Positions 36,171 to 44,366 of a DNA stretch of 64,000 nt are shown here, piece by piece (position 1 is the first letter of the stretch; each line of letters opens with the position of its first letter). Both the position numbers and the translations under genes were made by a program. Source of the DNA: Winogradskyella wichelsiae (GTDB lineage: Bacteria; Bacteroidota; Bacteroidia; Flavobacteriales; Flavobacteriaceae); NCBI RefSeq assembly GCF_013403925.1, contig NZ_JABFDJ010000001.1, positions 310,001 through 374,000 of the forward strand. The letters are read 5' to 3'. Under the pieces are notes generated by a model that was not told the DNA's origin, made no database searches, and saw only the letters and a program-made list of their open reading frames with translations.

Positions 36171-36607
36171 AATTTCCTACGTTCTCTTAATTGTTGTAAT
36201 CGCTTTTTTCTAATACGTTGATCTAATCCGAAATTAATACGGTACCATATTTTTTCGTGTCCAAAATACAATAACATTTTTGTAACCACTTCGGCTCCTC
36301 CTATTTTTAAACCGGTTAAGGGGTTGCCCGAAATAAGCCATCCCAATAACATGGTATCAAGCGTACCTACAGCACGCCAAGAAAATGTTTTTAAAATATG
36401 CCGCTTGTTTGAAGATTTAATTTTAGACCGAAACCACAGACGCTCATGACCATAATACAATAGCATTTTGGTAATCAATTCTAATCCTCCTATTTTTAAA
36501 CCAATGGAAATATCATTAGAGATATACCAAGACAGCAAAAGGGTATCTAGTGTCCCTACCGCACGCCATGTAATGGTTTTAGCAATATGCCGTTTACTGA
36601 GTTTCAC
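36167..36607 (-). CDS. Membrane protein with two DUF2061 repeats
   Basis: This 146-residue protein contains two tandem DUF2061 modules (about residues 1-62 and 66-132). Each begins KRHI(A/L)KT(I/F)(T/S)WRAVGTLDT, continues with a hydrophobic segment and ends IGG.E..TKMLLY.GHE..W. The conserved basic, Trp and Gly-rich blocks suggest a small inner-membrane protein. The family is uncharacterised; it is often next to cysDNC genes in Bacteroidota as I recall. Four-base overlap with cysC and 4 bases from fcl make it part of the sulfate-activation operon. A role in sulfate uptake or in anchoring the pathway would be inference only. Confidence 0.85.
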   Translation of the reverse strand: MKLSKRHIAKTITWRAVGTLDTLLLSWYISNDISIGLKIGGLELITKMLLYYGHERLWFRSKIKSSNKRHILKTFSWRAVGTLDTMLLGWLISGNPLTGLKIGGAEVVTKMLLYFGHEKIWYRINFGLDQRIRKKRLQQLRERRKL

Positions 36608-36611
36608 AAAA

Positions 36612-37559
36612 TTATAATTTTACGGTTTTATAAGCACTTTGATGGGAACAAAACCAAGCGTAAGCATCTTTAATTCCTGCTTCTAAAGAATACTGAGGCT
36701 CCCACCCTAAGGCCCTTAATTTAGAACTATCCATGAGCTTTCGCGGTGTTCCATCGGGCTTTGTACGGTCCCAAACAATTTCACCGGTATGACCAACAAT
36801 CTGTTGAATCGTTTCGGCTAAAGTTTTTATAGTAACGTCAGAACCGGTCCCCACATTGTATAAATGTTCGGGTAACACATGCCCTACAGCAAATAAAACG
36901 GCTTGCGCCAAATCATCGACATGTAAAAACTCACGCATGGGTGTACCACTTCCCCAAAGTCCTACCGCTTTATGGTTGGCTTTTGCCTCATGAAACTTAC
37001 GAATCATAGCAGGCATAACATGAGAACTCTCTAAATCAAAATTATCATGAGGGCCATATAAATTGGTGGGCATTAGACTTACAAAGTCTTTCCCAAATTG
37101 TTTTCTTATAGCTTCACAAGCTTTTACACCAGCGATTTTTGCGATAGCATACCACTCATTTGTAGGCTCTAAACTATCGGTAAGTAAATAGTCTTCCTTT
37201 AGTGGCTGAGGCGCAAATTTAGGATAGATACAAGAACTACCTAAAAAGATGAATTTCTTAACGTCTAAATGATGAGCGGCATCAATGAGATTGTTTTGTA
37301 TTTGTAGGTTTTCCATTAAAAATGGATAAGGAAAATTGTTGTTCGCTAAAATCCCTCCGACTTTGGCTGCCGCATCGATGATGATGTCTGGCTTTTCTTC
37401 TGCTACAAATGCATTAACGGCCTGCTGATTTCTTAAATCGAGCTTAGCACTTGTTCTACCAATTAAATGCGTATAACCTTGAGCTGTTAAGGCGCGCCAT
37501 ATAGCAGAACCCACCATACCTCTATGGCCTGCAATATATATTTTTGAAGTCTTAGTCAT
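36612..37559 (-). CDS. fcl: GDP-L-fucose synthase
   Basis: This bifunctional epimerase-reductase turns GDP-4-keto-6-deoxymannose into GDP-L-fucose with NADPH. Signatures are KIYIAGHRGMVGSAIWRAL at the N-terminus, AAAKVGGILANN, FLGSSCIYP and the catalytic YAIAKIAG (YxxxK), plus MPTNLYGPHDNFD. The open frame starts at 37571, but ATG at 37559 (MTKTSKIYIAG) avoids overlap with gmd and fits the family's usual N-terminus, giving 315 residues. It follows gmd directly, the standard pair. Confidence 0.95.
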   Translation of the reverse strand: MTKTSKIYIAGHRGMVGSAIWRALTAQGYTHLIGRTSAKLDLRNQQAVNAFVAEEKPDIIIDAAAKVGGILANNNFPYPFLMENLQIQNNLIDAAHHLDVKKFIFLGSSCIYPKFAPQPLKEDYLLTDSLEPTNEWYAIAKIAGVKACEAIRKQFGKDFVSLMPTNLYGPHDNFDLESSHVMPAMIRKFHEAKANHKAVGLWGSGTPMREFLHVDDLAQAVLFAVGHVLPEHLYNVGTGSDVTIKTLAETIQQIVGHTGEIVWDRTKPDGTPRKLMDSSKLRALGWEPQYSLEAGIKDAYAWFCSHQSAYKTVKL

Positions 37560-37563
37560 AGGA

Positions 37564-38679
37564 TTATTCAAAATAATTCATGGTTTTATAACCGCCTTTT
37601 TCAAGATATTGTTGTTGCTGCATCAATTTAATATCACTCTGCATCATATCTTTAACAAGATCATTTAAATCATACTGACATTCCCAACCTAACTTTTCTT
37701 TGGCTTTGGTAGCATCACCAATCAACAACTCGACTTCCGTTGGTCTAAAGTAACGTGGATCTACAGCTAAGACTTCTTTACCAATTTCTAATTGATAGTC
37801 GGGGTTATGACATTTTGTAACATAAGCTTTTTCATTTTCGCCTTCGCCTTTAAACTCAAGTTCTACACCAACTTCTGCGAAACTCATATGCACAAAATCA
37901 CGTATGCTAGTGGTTTTACCTGTAGCAATCACCCAGTCTTCAGCAGCTTCAGCTTGAAGTATCATCCACATCATACGGACATAATCTTTAGCATGACCCC
38001 AATCGCGTTGGGCATCTAAATTACCTAAGTAAAATTGATCTTGTAAGCCTAAGGCGATTCGAGATACGGCTCTTGTAATTTTTCTGGTCACAAAAGTCTC
38101 CCCTCTAATTGGGGATTCGTGATTGAATAAAATACCATTACAAGCATACATACCATAAGCTTCACGGTAATTCACGGTAATCCAATACGCATACATTTTT
38201 GCGACCGCATAGGGTGAACGGGGATAAAAAGGAGTGGTTTCTGATTGTGGCACTTCTTGAACTTTACCATACAACTCAGAAGTTGATGCTTGATAAATTC
38301 GTGTTTTTTTCTCGAGACCTAATAAACGAACAGCATCTAAAATTCGAAGTGTACCTAAACCATCAGCATTCCCAGTGTATTCTGGAATCTCAAAAGACAC
38401 AGCAACATGACTCATAGCCGCTAGGTTATAAATCTCATCAGGTTGAATTTCTTTGATCAAACGGATCAAATTGGTACTATCCGTCATATCTCCATAATGC
38501 AGAAAGAAATTTTTATGATCAACATGCGGATCTTGATACAAATGATCGATACGATCCGTGTTAAACAATGAAGAACGGCGTTTTAACCCATGAACCTCAT
38601 AGCCTTTCTTTAATAAAAACTCACTTAAATAAGCTCCATCTTGGCCTGTAACTCCTGTAATAAATGCTACTTTACTCAT
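37564..38679 (-). CDS. gmd: GDP-mannose 4,6-dehydratase
   Basis: This NADP-dependent SDR dehydratase converts GDP-D-mannose to GDP-4-keto-6-deoxy-D-mannose, the precursor of GDP-L-fucose. The 371 residues carry [20 protein letters not shown] at the N-terminus, [34 protein letters not shown] and the catalytic [10 protein letters not shown], plus [15 protein letters not shown], all typical. It is the first gene of the - strand polysaccharide run, with a candidate promoter 47-54 bases upstream. Confidence 0.96.
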   Translation of the reverse strand: MSKVAFITGVTGQDGAYLSEFLLKKGYEVHGLKRRSSLFNTDRIDHLYQDPHVDHKNFFLHYGDMTDSTNLIRLIKEIQPDEIYNLAAMSHVAVSFEIPEYTGNADGLGTLRILDAVRLLGLEKKTRIYQASTSELYGKVQEVPQSETTPFYPRSPYAVAKMYAYWITVNYREAYGMYACNGILFNHESPIRGETFVTRKITRAVSRIALGLQDQFYLGNLDAQRDWGHAKDYVRMMWMILQAEAAEDWVIATGKTTSIRDFVHMSFAEVGVELEFKGEGENEKAYVTKCHNPDYQLEIGKEVLAVDPRYFRPTEVELLIGDATKAKEKLGWECQYDLNDLVKDMMQSDIKLMQQQQYLEKGGYKTMNYFE

Positions 38680-38725
38680 AAAATCAAATTAAACCACTGA
38701 GGTCTATTTAGGAATAATTAAAACA

Positions 38726-38733
38726 CAAATTTA
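38726..38733 (-). promoter_or_regulatory. Candidate -7 box upstream of gmd
   Basis: On the - strand TAAATTTG matches TAnnTTTG and lies 46 bases before the gmd start. It is the only good match I found in front of the locus and may drive the sulfation and polysaccharide genes. No clear TTTG at -33 was identified. Confidence 0.5.
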
Positions 38734-39436
38734 AAATAATTGGAGGAGTATACTAAAGAATTTAAAGAATTTAAAAATCTAAATACGAATCCTATGAGAC
38801 TTACGCTTAGATTAAAAAAAACAGAAACTAAAAACCATTACATCGATAAACCGACTTAAATAACACACTAAACAACAACAAATTAAAACAACAAGACAGC
38901 ATTCCGAAAGACAAATCACATAAAAGAAATACATATTTAATTTTCAAACAACCAAAAGCGTACAGCTGAAAAAGTCATAATACGAGAAGACCAATAACAC
39001 ACGATATAGCCACTTATAAGACGGAACAAATAAATAGTTCACCTGTTAACCCTATAGATACTCCCTAGATACTCCCTAGATACTCCGTAGATAGTCCATG
39101 GCTAATGTATACGATCAACATCAATAATAGCCATAAAATAAAAGCGATCAACTAAGACACTATGAACAACCAACCCGTAATTATGAACAACCAACACGTA
39201 ATATATATTCAAAAAAAGAAAGTATACAGCTACAAAACCCATGGTTTTTAAAGAAACATCCTACAAGACCATAACTATCTAACAATAAATTACTTAAAAC
39301 ATTAATATTTATATCATTTATTACATATATTTGTATTTAAAAGTAAAGTTGAGCTATTAAAACACTCCCCCTGTTTGATATATTCAGCAACAATTTTTAA
39401 TAACATTACCCCTATTCATACCTGAGAAATATTATT
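38734..39436. other. Long non-coding spacer with two tandem repeats
   Basis: No supportable gene in about 700 bases. The + strand is strikingly A-rich. It contains an 11-bp tandem repeat TAGATACTCCC in nearly four copies at 39055-39097 and two 21-bp direct copies (39161-39181 and 39182-39202, one difference) starting TATGAACAACCAAC. It separates the divergent gmd and T9SS-protein genes, so it holds promoters for both. Confidence 0.8.
39326..39333 (+). promoter_or_regulatory. Candidate -7 box of the lamin-tail protein gene
   Basis: TATATTTG fits TAnnTTTG. It would leave a leader of about 140 bases before the chosen ATG at 39482. No convincing TTTG at the expected upstream distance. Confidence 0.4.
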
Positions 39437-39481
39437 ATGATTTCTCTTTTTATAATTTTCAACCCCAAACAAAGACCTACT

Positions 39482-42400
39482 ATGAAAAACCTTTACCTTT
39501 TATTAATTGCATTATGTCTAAACAGTATAAGCTTTGCTCAAACCACTGCTGATGCTTGGATAAATGAAATACATTATGATAACTCTGGATCTGACATAGC
39601 AGAAGGTGTAGAAATTGTTATTGCTGATATCGCAACCTACCCTTTAGATAATTGGTCTATTGTTTTATACAATGGAAGTAATGGAGTATCCTACGGAACA
39701 ATAAACTACAGCGAACTATCCACAGTAACAAGTAATGTTTCTGGTTTTACAATAGGATGGGAAGCTAAATCAGATATTCAAAACGGTGCCCCAGACGGAT
39801 TAGCTCTCGTTTACGATGGAACTACAGTCGTACAATTCCTTTCTTATGAAGGTATCATTACAGCCACAGATGGAGCTGCTATCGGATTAACTTCCATTGA
39901 CATAGGGGTACAAGAAACAAATACGAATGAAACACCGGCTGGAACATCGCTACAATTAATAGATACAGGACTTCAATATTCACATTTCTCATGGCAAGCT
40001 GATGTAACTGCTACGGCAGGTACTATAAACACAGGACAAACATTTCAACTTCCTTGCTATCCGTTACTCCAAGCATCAGACTATAACACTACCACACCTA
40101 TTGGAACAACAACAGCCACTTTAAATTGGACTATAGGAGATGGAGATAATGTTTTAGTGGTGGTAAAAGAAGGGGCTGCGGTTGACACAGATCCTACATC
40201 AGGAACAAGCTATACAGGCAATACCATTTTCTCTTCAGGAGATCAAATAGGAACAGAAAATTATGTCGTATATAGCGGTGCTTCTGCTTCATCGGTAAAC
40301 ATAACGGGATTAAGTGAAGCTACAACTTACCATGTAGCTATTTACGAGTATAACATTACAGGCACTTGTTATAACCTTCGTGAATTAACGGGTAGTTTTA
40401 CAACAAACTGTACAACACCTACAAATGTTTCAGCTCTAAATGCCATAGGTGGTGATACCACAATTGATTTAAATTGGACGAATCATGCTTGTTTTGATGA
40501 AATACTTATAGTTGCAAAAGCAACCACTGAAGTTACAGAAACACCTACAGGAGATGGATCGACCTACACCGCAAATGCTACTTTTGGTAGTGGAACGAAC
40601 TTAGTACCTTTATCACCAATAGGCTTAGGAGAATATGTTGTTTACAAGGGTACTGAAACTTCAACAACTGTAACAGGGTTAACCAATGGCACTGTTTATC
40701 ATTTTGAAGTCTTTACGCGTAAAGGTTCAACTTGGAGTGCTGGTGTTAGTACTAATGCGACACCAGATTCAGCAGCTTTGTCTAACAGCATTATGATTAC
40801 CGAAATAATGATAAACCCTGACAATTCTTCTGATACACATGGAGAGTATTTTGAAGTCTACAACACTACTGATACTCCTATAGACATGAATGGATGGATA
40901 ATATTAGATACCCATACAGATAACCACACTATAAACACGAGTGTCATTGTGCCAGCCCACGGCTTTGCTGTATTTGGACGAAATGCAACTACAACTGAAA
41001 ACAGCAATGTAACCGTAAACTACCAATATAGTAATATTTCAATTGCAAATTTTGCTGATGAAATCATTTTACTCAATGCTAATAGAACAGGAATTGATCG
41101 CGTAGATTATGGTAGTGATGCAACTTGGCCAGACCCTACCACAGGTGGGACTGCAATGATATATACAGGTAGCGATATAGAAGATAATAATGAGGGCTCA
41201 CTTTGGACGTTTGCGACAGTGTCTGAAGGTATTGATGTAGATTTCGGATCTCCGGGTAGTAATGGTACTGACCAAATAGTAGCTTATTTAGTATTTGTAA
41301 ATGACGCATGGAATACAACACCATCTGGATTAACATCTACAAGAACTGGGCTCATTAAAAGTAATGAAAACACAAGTTTCACTTTAATTAGCGCCTATCT
41401 TTTAGACGAACTCTATATTGAAGAAGGGGCCAGTTTAACTATAGAAGAAAATGCAACACTAAAATTAAATAAATTAATCTTAGAATCGACCTCAAACTCT
41501 TATTCGAGTTTAATATTAGATGGTGTATTATTAGAACTTGATGGGACCTTATTAAGTAATGTTGCATATGAGCGTTTCGTAAACTCTAATACTTTAGGAA
41601 ATGACCTAATATCAACACCGCTATTTGGTCAAACTTGGTCAGATTTTTTAAGCTCAGGTACCAATGCTGATGATTTATTCGACAATGGCGCAACAGCACC
41701 AACAACTTATGCATTTGCACCTTTTGACAAAGCAGCCGATGATTATGTCAACTACAACTCAGACACTTCTTTAACCATAGAAAGTGGAAAAGGCTTCAGG
41801 GCTGCTACAGATAGTGGTACAACATTAACCTTTACAGGTAGTGTTTTAAATACCGATGTTACAATGAATATTGAATACACTGGCGCAGTTCACCCTGACT
41901 GGAATTTAATAGGAAACCCATATCCTTCTTATATAAACATAGATAACTTTTTAAACTATGAAATTAGTGGAGGAATAAAAAACATAGATCTTTTAGAAGA
42001 TGCTTCTGGAGTCTATGGTTATGATGGAGATGCAGCTGATGGGTATAATATTATCACCTTAGCAAATTCAGCAGGGCAATTAATGACTCCTGGGCAAGGC
42101 TTTTTAATTGCTGCAGATCTTAATGATGTTGCTAGTTATGATATTACATTTACGCCAAGTATGAGAACTACGGGAAACTCGGATGACTTCATACTAGGCC
42201 GTAATGCAAATCCATTAACCTTTTTAAAGCTTAATGCTAGCACCAGTAGCAAATCATACAGTACTGAGTTTTATTTCAACGCAAATTCTACTCAAGGCTT
42301 AGATCCTGGGTACGATGGTAAAGTATTGGGAAATGTAGGTTCTAGTTTTGCATTATATTCGCATTTGGCTCAAGATAACACAGGTATACCTATGGCACTT

Positions 42401-42901
42401 CAATCCTTAAACTCAACAGATTTAACCAATGTTACAATTCCTCTTGGCGTGAATACAAACCAAGGAGAACAATTAGTATTTAGCATTGCAGAGTCTACGC
42501 TACCAAATACTGTTAATGTGTACTTAGAAGATAACGTAGCTAACGTTTCTACTCTATTAAACACTAGCGATTATATAATAACACCTAGCTCTAATTTATT
42601 AGGTACAGGAAGGTTTTACCTGCGTTTTACAGAGAGTGTATTATCTACTATAGACAACTCTTTAAATGAATTGAGTATCTACACTAATAAAGCGGATGAG
42701 ACTATTCTTATAGAAGGGCAATTATCAGAGCAAACTAATGTTTCAATTTACGATATTCAGGGGAGATTAGTTTTAACCTCTACATTAGAAATAGCACAAG
42801 GATCTCAGGCTATTAATGTTAATTCCTTAAGTCAAGGGATTTACATTATACAGTTACAAAATACATATCAAAAGAAAACACAAAAAATAATTATCAATTA
42901 A
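39482..42901 (+). CDS. Secreted lamin-tail/fibronectin-III protein with T9SS C-terminal domain
   Basis: A large exported protein, about 1139 residues. The frame is open from 39437, but ATG at 39482 starts the signal peptide MKNLYLLLIALCLNSISFAQ. The first mature module (about 20-180, INEIHYDNSGSDIAEGVEIV) is lamin-tail-like. Two fibronectin-III-like modules follow (about 195-425; TTATLNWTIGDGDNVLVVVK and TTIDLNWTNHACFDEILIVA). A clear lamin-tail domain comes next (about 435-570; IMITEIMINPDNSSDTHGEY) and then a region of unknown fold. The last 75 residues form a type A sorting domain (NVSIYDIQGRLVLT, QGIYIIQLQN) directing export and surface attachment by type IX secretion. It probably has an adhesive or structural surface role. 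A strong hairpin terminates it. Confidence 0.88.
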   Translation: MKNLYLLLIALCLNSISFAQTTADAWINEIHYDNSGSDIAEGVEIVIADIATYPLDNWSIVLYNGSNGVSYGTINYSELSTVTSNVSGFTIGWEAKSDIQNGAPDGLALVYDGTTVVQFLSYEGIITATDGAAIGLTSIDIGVQETNTNETPAGTSLQLIDTGLQYSHFSWQADVTATAGTINTGQTFQLPCYPLLQASDYNTTTPIGTTTATLNWTIGDGDNVLVVVKEGAAVDTDPTSGTSYTGNTIFSSGDQIGTENYVVYSGASASSVNITGLSEATTYHVAIYEYNITGTCYNLRELTGSFTTNCTTPTNVSALNAIGGDTTIDLNWTNHACFDEILIVAKATTEVTETPTGDGSTYTANATFGSGTNLVPLSPIGLGEYVVYKGTETSTTVTGLTNGTVYHFEVFTRKGSTWSAGVSTNATPDSAALSNSIMITEIMINPDNSSDTHGEYFEVYNTTDTPIDMNGWIILDTHTDNHTINTSVIVPAHGFAVFGRNATTTENSNVTVNYQYSNISIANFADEIILLNANRTGIDRVDYGSDATWPDPTTGGTAMIYTGSDIEDNNEGSLWTFATVSEGIDVDFGSPGSNGTDQIVAYLVFVNDAWNTTPSGLTSTRTGLIKSNENTSFTLISAYLLDELYIEEGASLTIEENATLKLNKLILESTSNSYSSLILDGVLLELDGTLLSNVAYERFVNSNTLGNDLISTPLFGQTWSDFLSSGTNADDLFDNGATAPTTYAFAPFDKAADDYVNYNSDTSLTIESGKGFRAATDSGTTLTFTGSVLNTDVTMNIEYTGAVHPDWNLIGNPYPSYINIDNFLNYEISGGIKNIDLLEDASGVYGYDGDAADGYNIITLANSAGQLMTPGQGFLIAADLNDVASYDITFTPSMRTTGNSDDFILGRNANPLTFLKLNASTSSKSYSTEFYFNANSTQGLDPGYDGKVLGNVGSSFALYSHLAQDNTGIPMALQSLNSTDLTNVTIPLGVNTNQGEQLVFSIAESTLPNTVNVYLEDNVANVSTLLNTSDYIITPSSNLLGTGRFYLRFTESVLSTIDNSLNELSIYTNKADETILIEGQLSEQTNVSIYDIQGRLVLTSTLEIAQGSQAINVNSLSQGIYIIQLQNTYQKKTQKIIIN

Positions 42902-42913
42902 CAAAACATTATT

Positions 42914-42961
42914 GAACTCATTTTAGGACCTTAAACATTGACTAAAATGAGTTCTTTATTT
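42914..42961 (+). terminator. Terminator of the T9SS protein gene
   Basis: Perfect 13-bp stem GAACTCATTTTAG/CTAAAATGAGTTC (42914-42926 and 42942-42954) with a 15-base loop, followed by TTTATTT. It isolates the peptide operon that follows. Confidence 0.75.
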
Positions 42962-43002
42962 AAACCTTTTAATAATTTAGTCAAATAATTAAATTATTTT
43001 GC

Positions 43003-43010
43003 TATTTTTG
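43003..43010 (+). promoter_or_regulatory. Candidate -7 box of the peptide/kinase operon
   Basis: TATTTTTG fits TAnnTTTG and ends 24 bases before the ATG at 43035, giving a short leader. Its position inside the longest open frame shows that the TTG at 42999 cannot be the start. Confidence 0.6.
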
Positions 43011-43034
43011 AACCGAAAATCTAGGTCTAGAACC

Positions 43035-43196
43035 ATGAAAAAAGAAAACAATACAGATAAAATCACACGTAAGGAAGCCATTTCAAAAATGGGGAAATAT
43101 GCAGCATTAACAGCCGTAGGAACCTTTGTGATTTTAAACCCACTGAAAGCACAAACATCTTCTGCACCAAATCCTGGAGGAGATCCTTTTTCTTAA
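43035..43196 (+). CDS. Short exported peptide, possible modified-peptide precursor
   Basis: A 53-residue protein not known to me by name. Residues 1-20 are charged (ITRKEAISKMGK resembles a degenerate twin-arginine start). Residues 21-36 are hydrophobic (YAALTAVGTFVILNP), and LKAQ is a plausible signal-peptidase site leaving TSSAPNPGGDPFS, a 13-residue Gly/Pro/Asn-rich tail ending in Ser. The frame is open from a TTG at 42999, but that overlaps the promoter; ATG at 43035 is preferred. The next gene starts 18 bases on and encodes an HprK-like kinase with a PqqD-like N-terminus, then comes a nucleotidyltransferase. Inference: the peptide is the substrate of these enzymes and its C-terminal Ser may be phosphorylated or nucleotidylated, by analogy with lasso peptide PadeK. 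It could instead be an unrelated small secreted protein. Confidence 0.7.
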   Translation: MKKENNTDKITRKEAISKMGKYAALTAVGTFVILNPLKAQTSSAPNPGGDPFS

Positions 43197-43214
43197 TAAG
43201 TTATACTTTCTATT

Positions 43215-44342
43215 TTGAATACAGCATTAGCACCGGTAGAACAACTACTTATAGGTGATTTTTGGGTATTGTGGTATGCCAAATCGAATACTTACAGCAT
43301 TGTCAATACTGAATTTAAACTGCTCTTAGATGAATATTTAGTTTCTGAATCTAAAACTCAATTCTTAAATTCCCTTTATTTTGAAGAGGATAAAGAACTT
43401 CAAAATAAAATTGTAGAAAACTTATTTAGCTATCTGCAAAACTGTAATAGTCCATACAGCAAATCTACAACGTCAACCTCAACAGACTTAGACAAAAGAC
43501 AACGTTACATTTCAAAACAATACAATTTTGAACACAAAATCGTTCAAGTGAACTACTGCTCAGAATTGGTTTTAAAAACCATCCACCCTTCAATTGCACA
43601 TTACTGTAATATCTCAAAATCTAAAGTTGATGTATTATTTGATGTTTACTTAAAAGAGAATCATCTACACCTTTTTAAAAATGAGGAATTAATTTCTTAT
43701 GTTCCTAAAAAGGACTATCATTATATCCAAGGTAAATTTATCATGCAATTACTTTGTGAACTTCATAACAAAACCGAAAAAGATTGGATAGGTTCGTTAC
43801 ATGGATCTACAATTACAGACGAAAACAATGCAATACTATTTGTTGGAAAATCTGGAAAAGGAAAAAGTACCTTGTGTGCTTTGCTAGCTAATACGGATTT
43901 AAAACTCTTAGCTGATGATGTTTCCCCCTTACTTTCTAAAGATCAACACATCTACTATAATCCATCTGCAATATCCATTAAACAAGGTGCTTTTAAGCTA
44001 TTAGAACCTTTAGTTAATAACTTTAATAAGTTACCAATTGTAGATTTTAATAAAACAAAAGGAAACTTAAAATATTTACCTTGCACAAAACCGAAACAAA
44101 ATCATTACCCTTGCCGTGCCATTATTTTAGTAAATTATAAACCAGAATCTAAAACATTATTAGAACCAATTTCTATAAAGACAATTCTAGAAACCATAAT
44201 TGAAGATTCATGGCTGTCACCAAAACCAAAACATGCCGAACAATTTCTAAGTTGGCTAAAGAACATGAAACTATATCAATTAACGTATAGTGATACAACT
44301 TGTGTAACCAAAGAAGTCTCAAATTTATTTAAAGAACTTTAA
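43215..44342 (+). CDS. PqqD/RRE-like domain fused to HprK-like serine kinase
   Basis: A 375-residue soluble protein. Residues 1-75 (VEQLLIGDFWVLWYAKSNTY, then SIVNTEFKLLLDEYL and IVENLFSYLQN) have the strand-strand-helix pattern of PqqD-like peptide recognition elements, where the asparagine in a LN-type turn precedes a helix. From about residue 195 an HPr-kinase-like domain appears: SLHGSTI, the P-loop FVGKSGKGKSTLCALLA near 209-225 and LKLLADDVSPL near 230-240. Related kinases phosphorylate the C-terminal Ser of some lasso precursors. The start is a TTG at 43215; no ATG lies nearby and an upstream stop at 43197 limits the frame. It is cotranscribed with the peptide gene before it and the nucleotidyltransferase after it. 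The true substrate is unproven. Confidence 0.8.
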   Translation: MNTALAPVEQLLIGDFWVLWYAKSNTYSIVNTEFKLLLDEYLVSESKTQFLNSLYFEEDKELQNKIVENLFSYLQNCNSPYSKSTTSTSTDLDKRQRYISKQYNFEHKIVQVNYCSELVLKTIHPSIAHYCNISKSKVDVLFDVYLKENHLHLFKNEELISYVPKKDYHYIQGKFIMQLLCELHNKTEKDWIGSLHGSTITDENNAILFVGKSGKGKSTLCALLANTDLKLLADDVSPLLSKDQHIYYNPSAISIKQGAFKLLEPLVNNFNKLPIVDFNKTKGNLKYLPCTKPKQNHYPCRAIILVNYKPESKTLLEPISIKTILETIIEDSWLSPKPKHAEQFLSWLKNMKLYQLTYSDTTCVTKEVSNLFKEL

Positions 44343-44366
44343 AATAATTTTTAATAGTCTACCTTA

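Noticed and set aside
4348-38679. Integrated mobile element carrying the polysaccharide locus
   Set aside because: No integrase, transposase, tRNA target or flanking direct repeats were seen at either end.
38680-39436. tRNA or structured RNA gene in the long spacer
   Set aside because: No cloverleaf, CCA end or strong multi-stem structure could be traced; only tandem repeats and A-rich sequence.
42999-43034. Earlier TTG start for the small peptide
   Set aside because: It overlaps the TATTTTTG promoter box and adds a basic, non-signal-like stretch.
43035-43196. Lasso peptide precursor
   Set aside because: No asparagine-synthetase-like cyclase or transglutaminase-like protease is nearby, and the leader lacks the usual lasso pattern and cyclisation residues.
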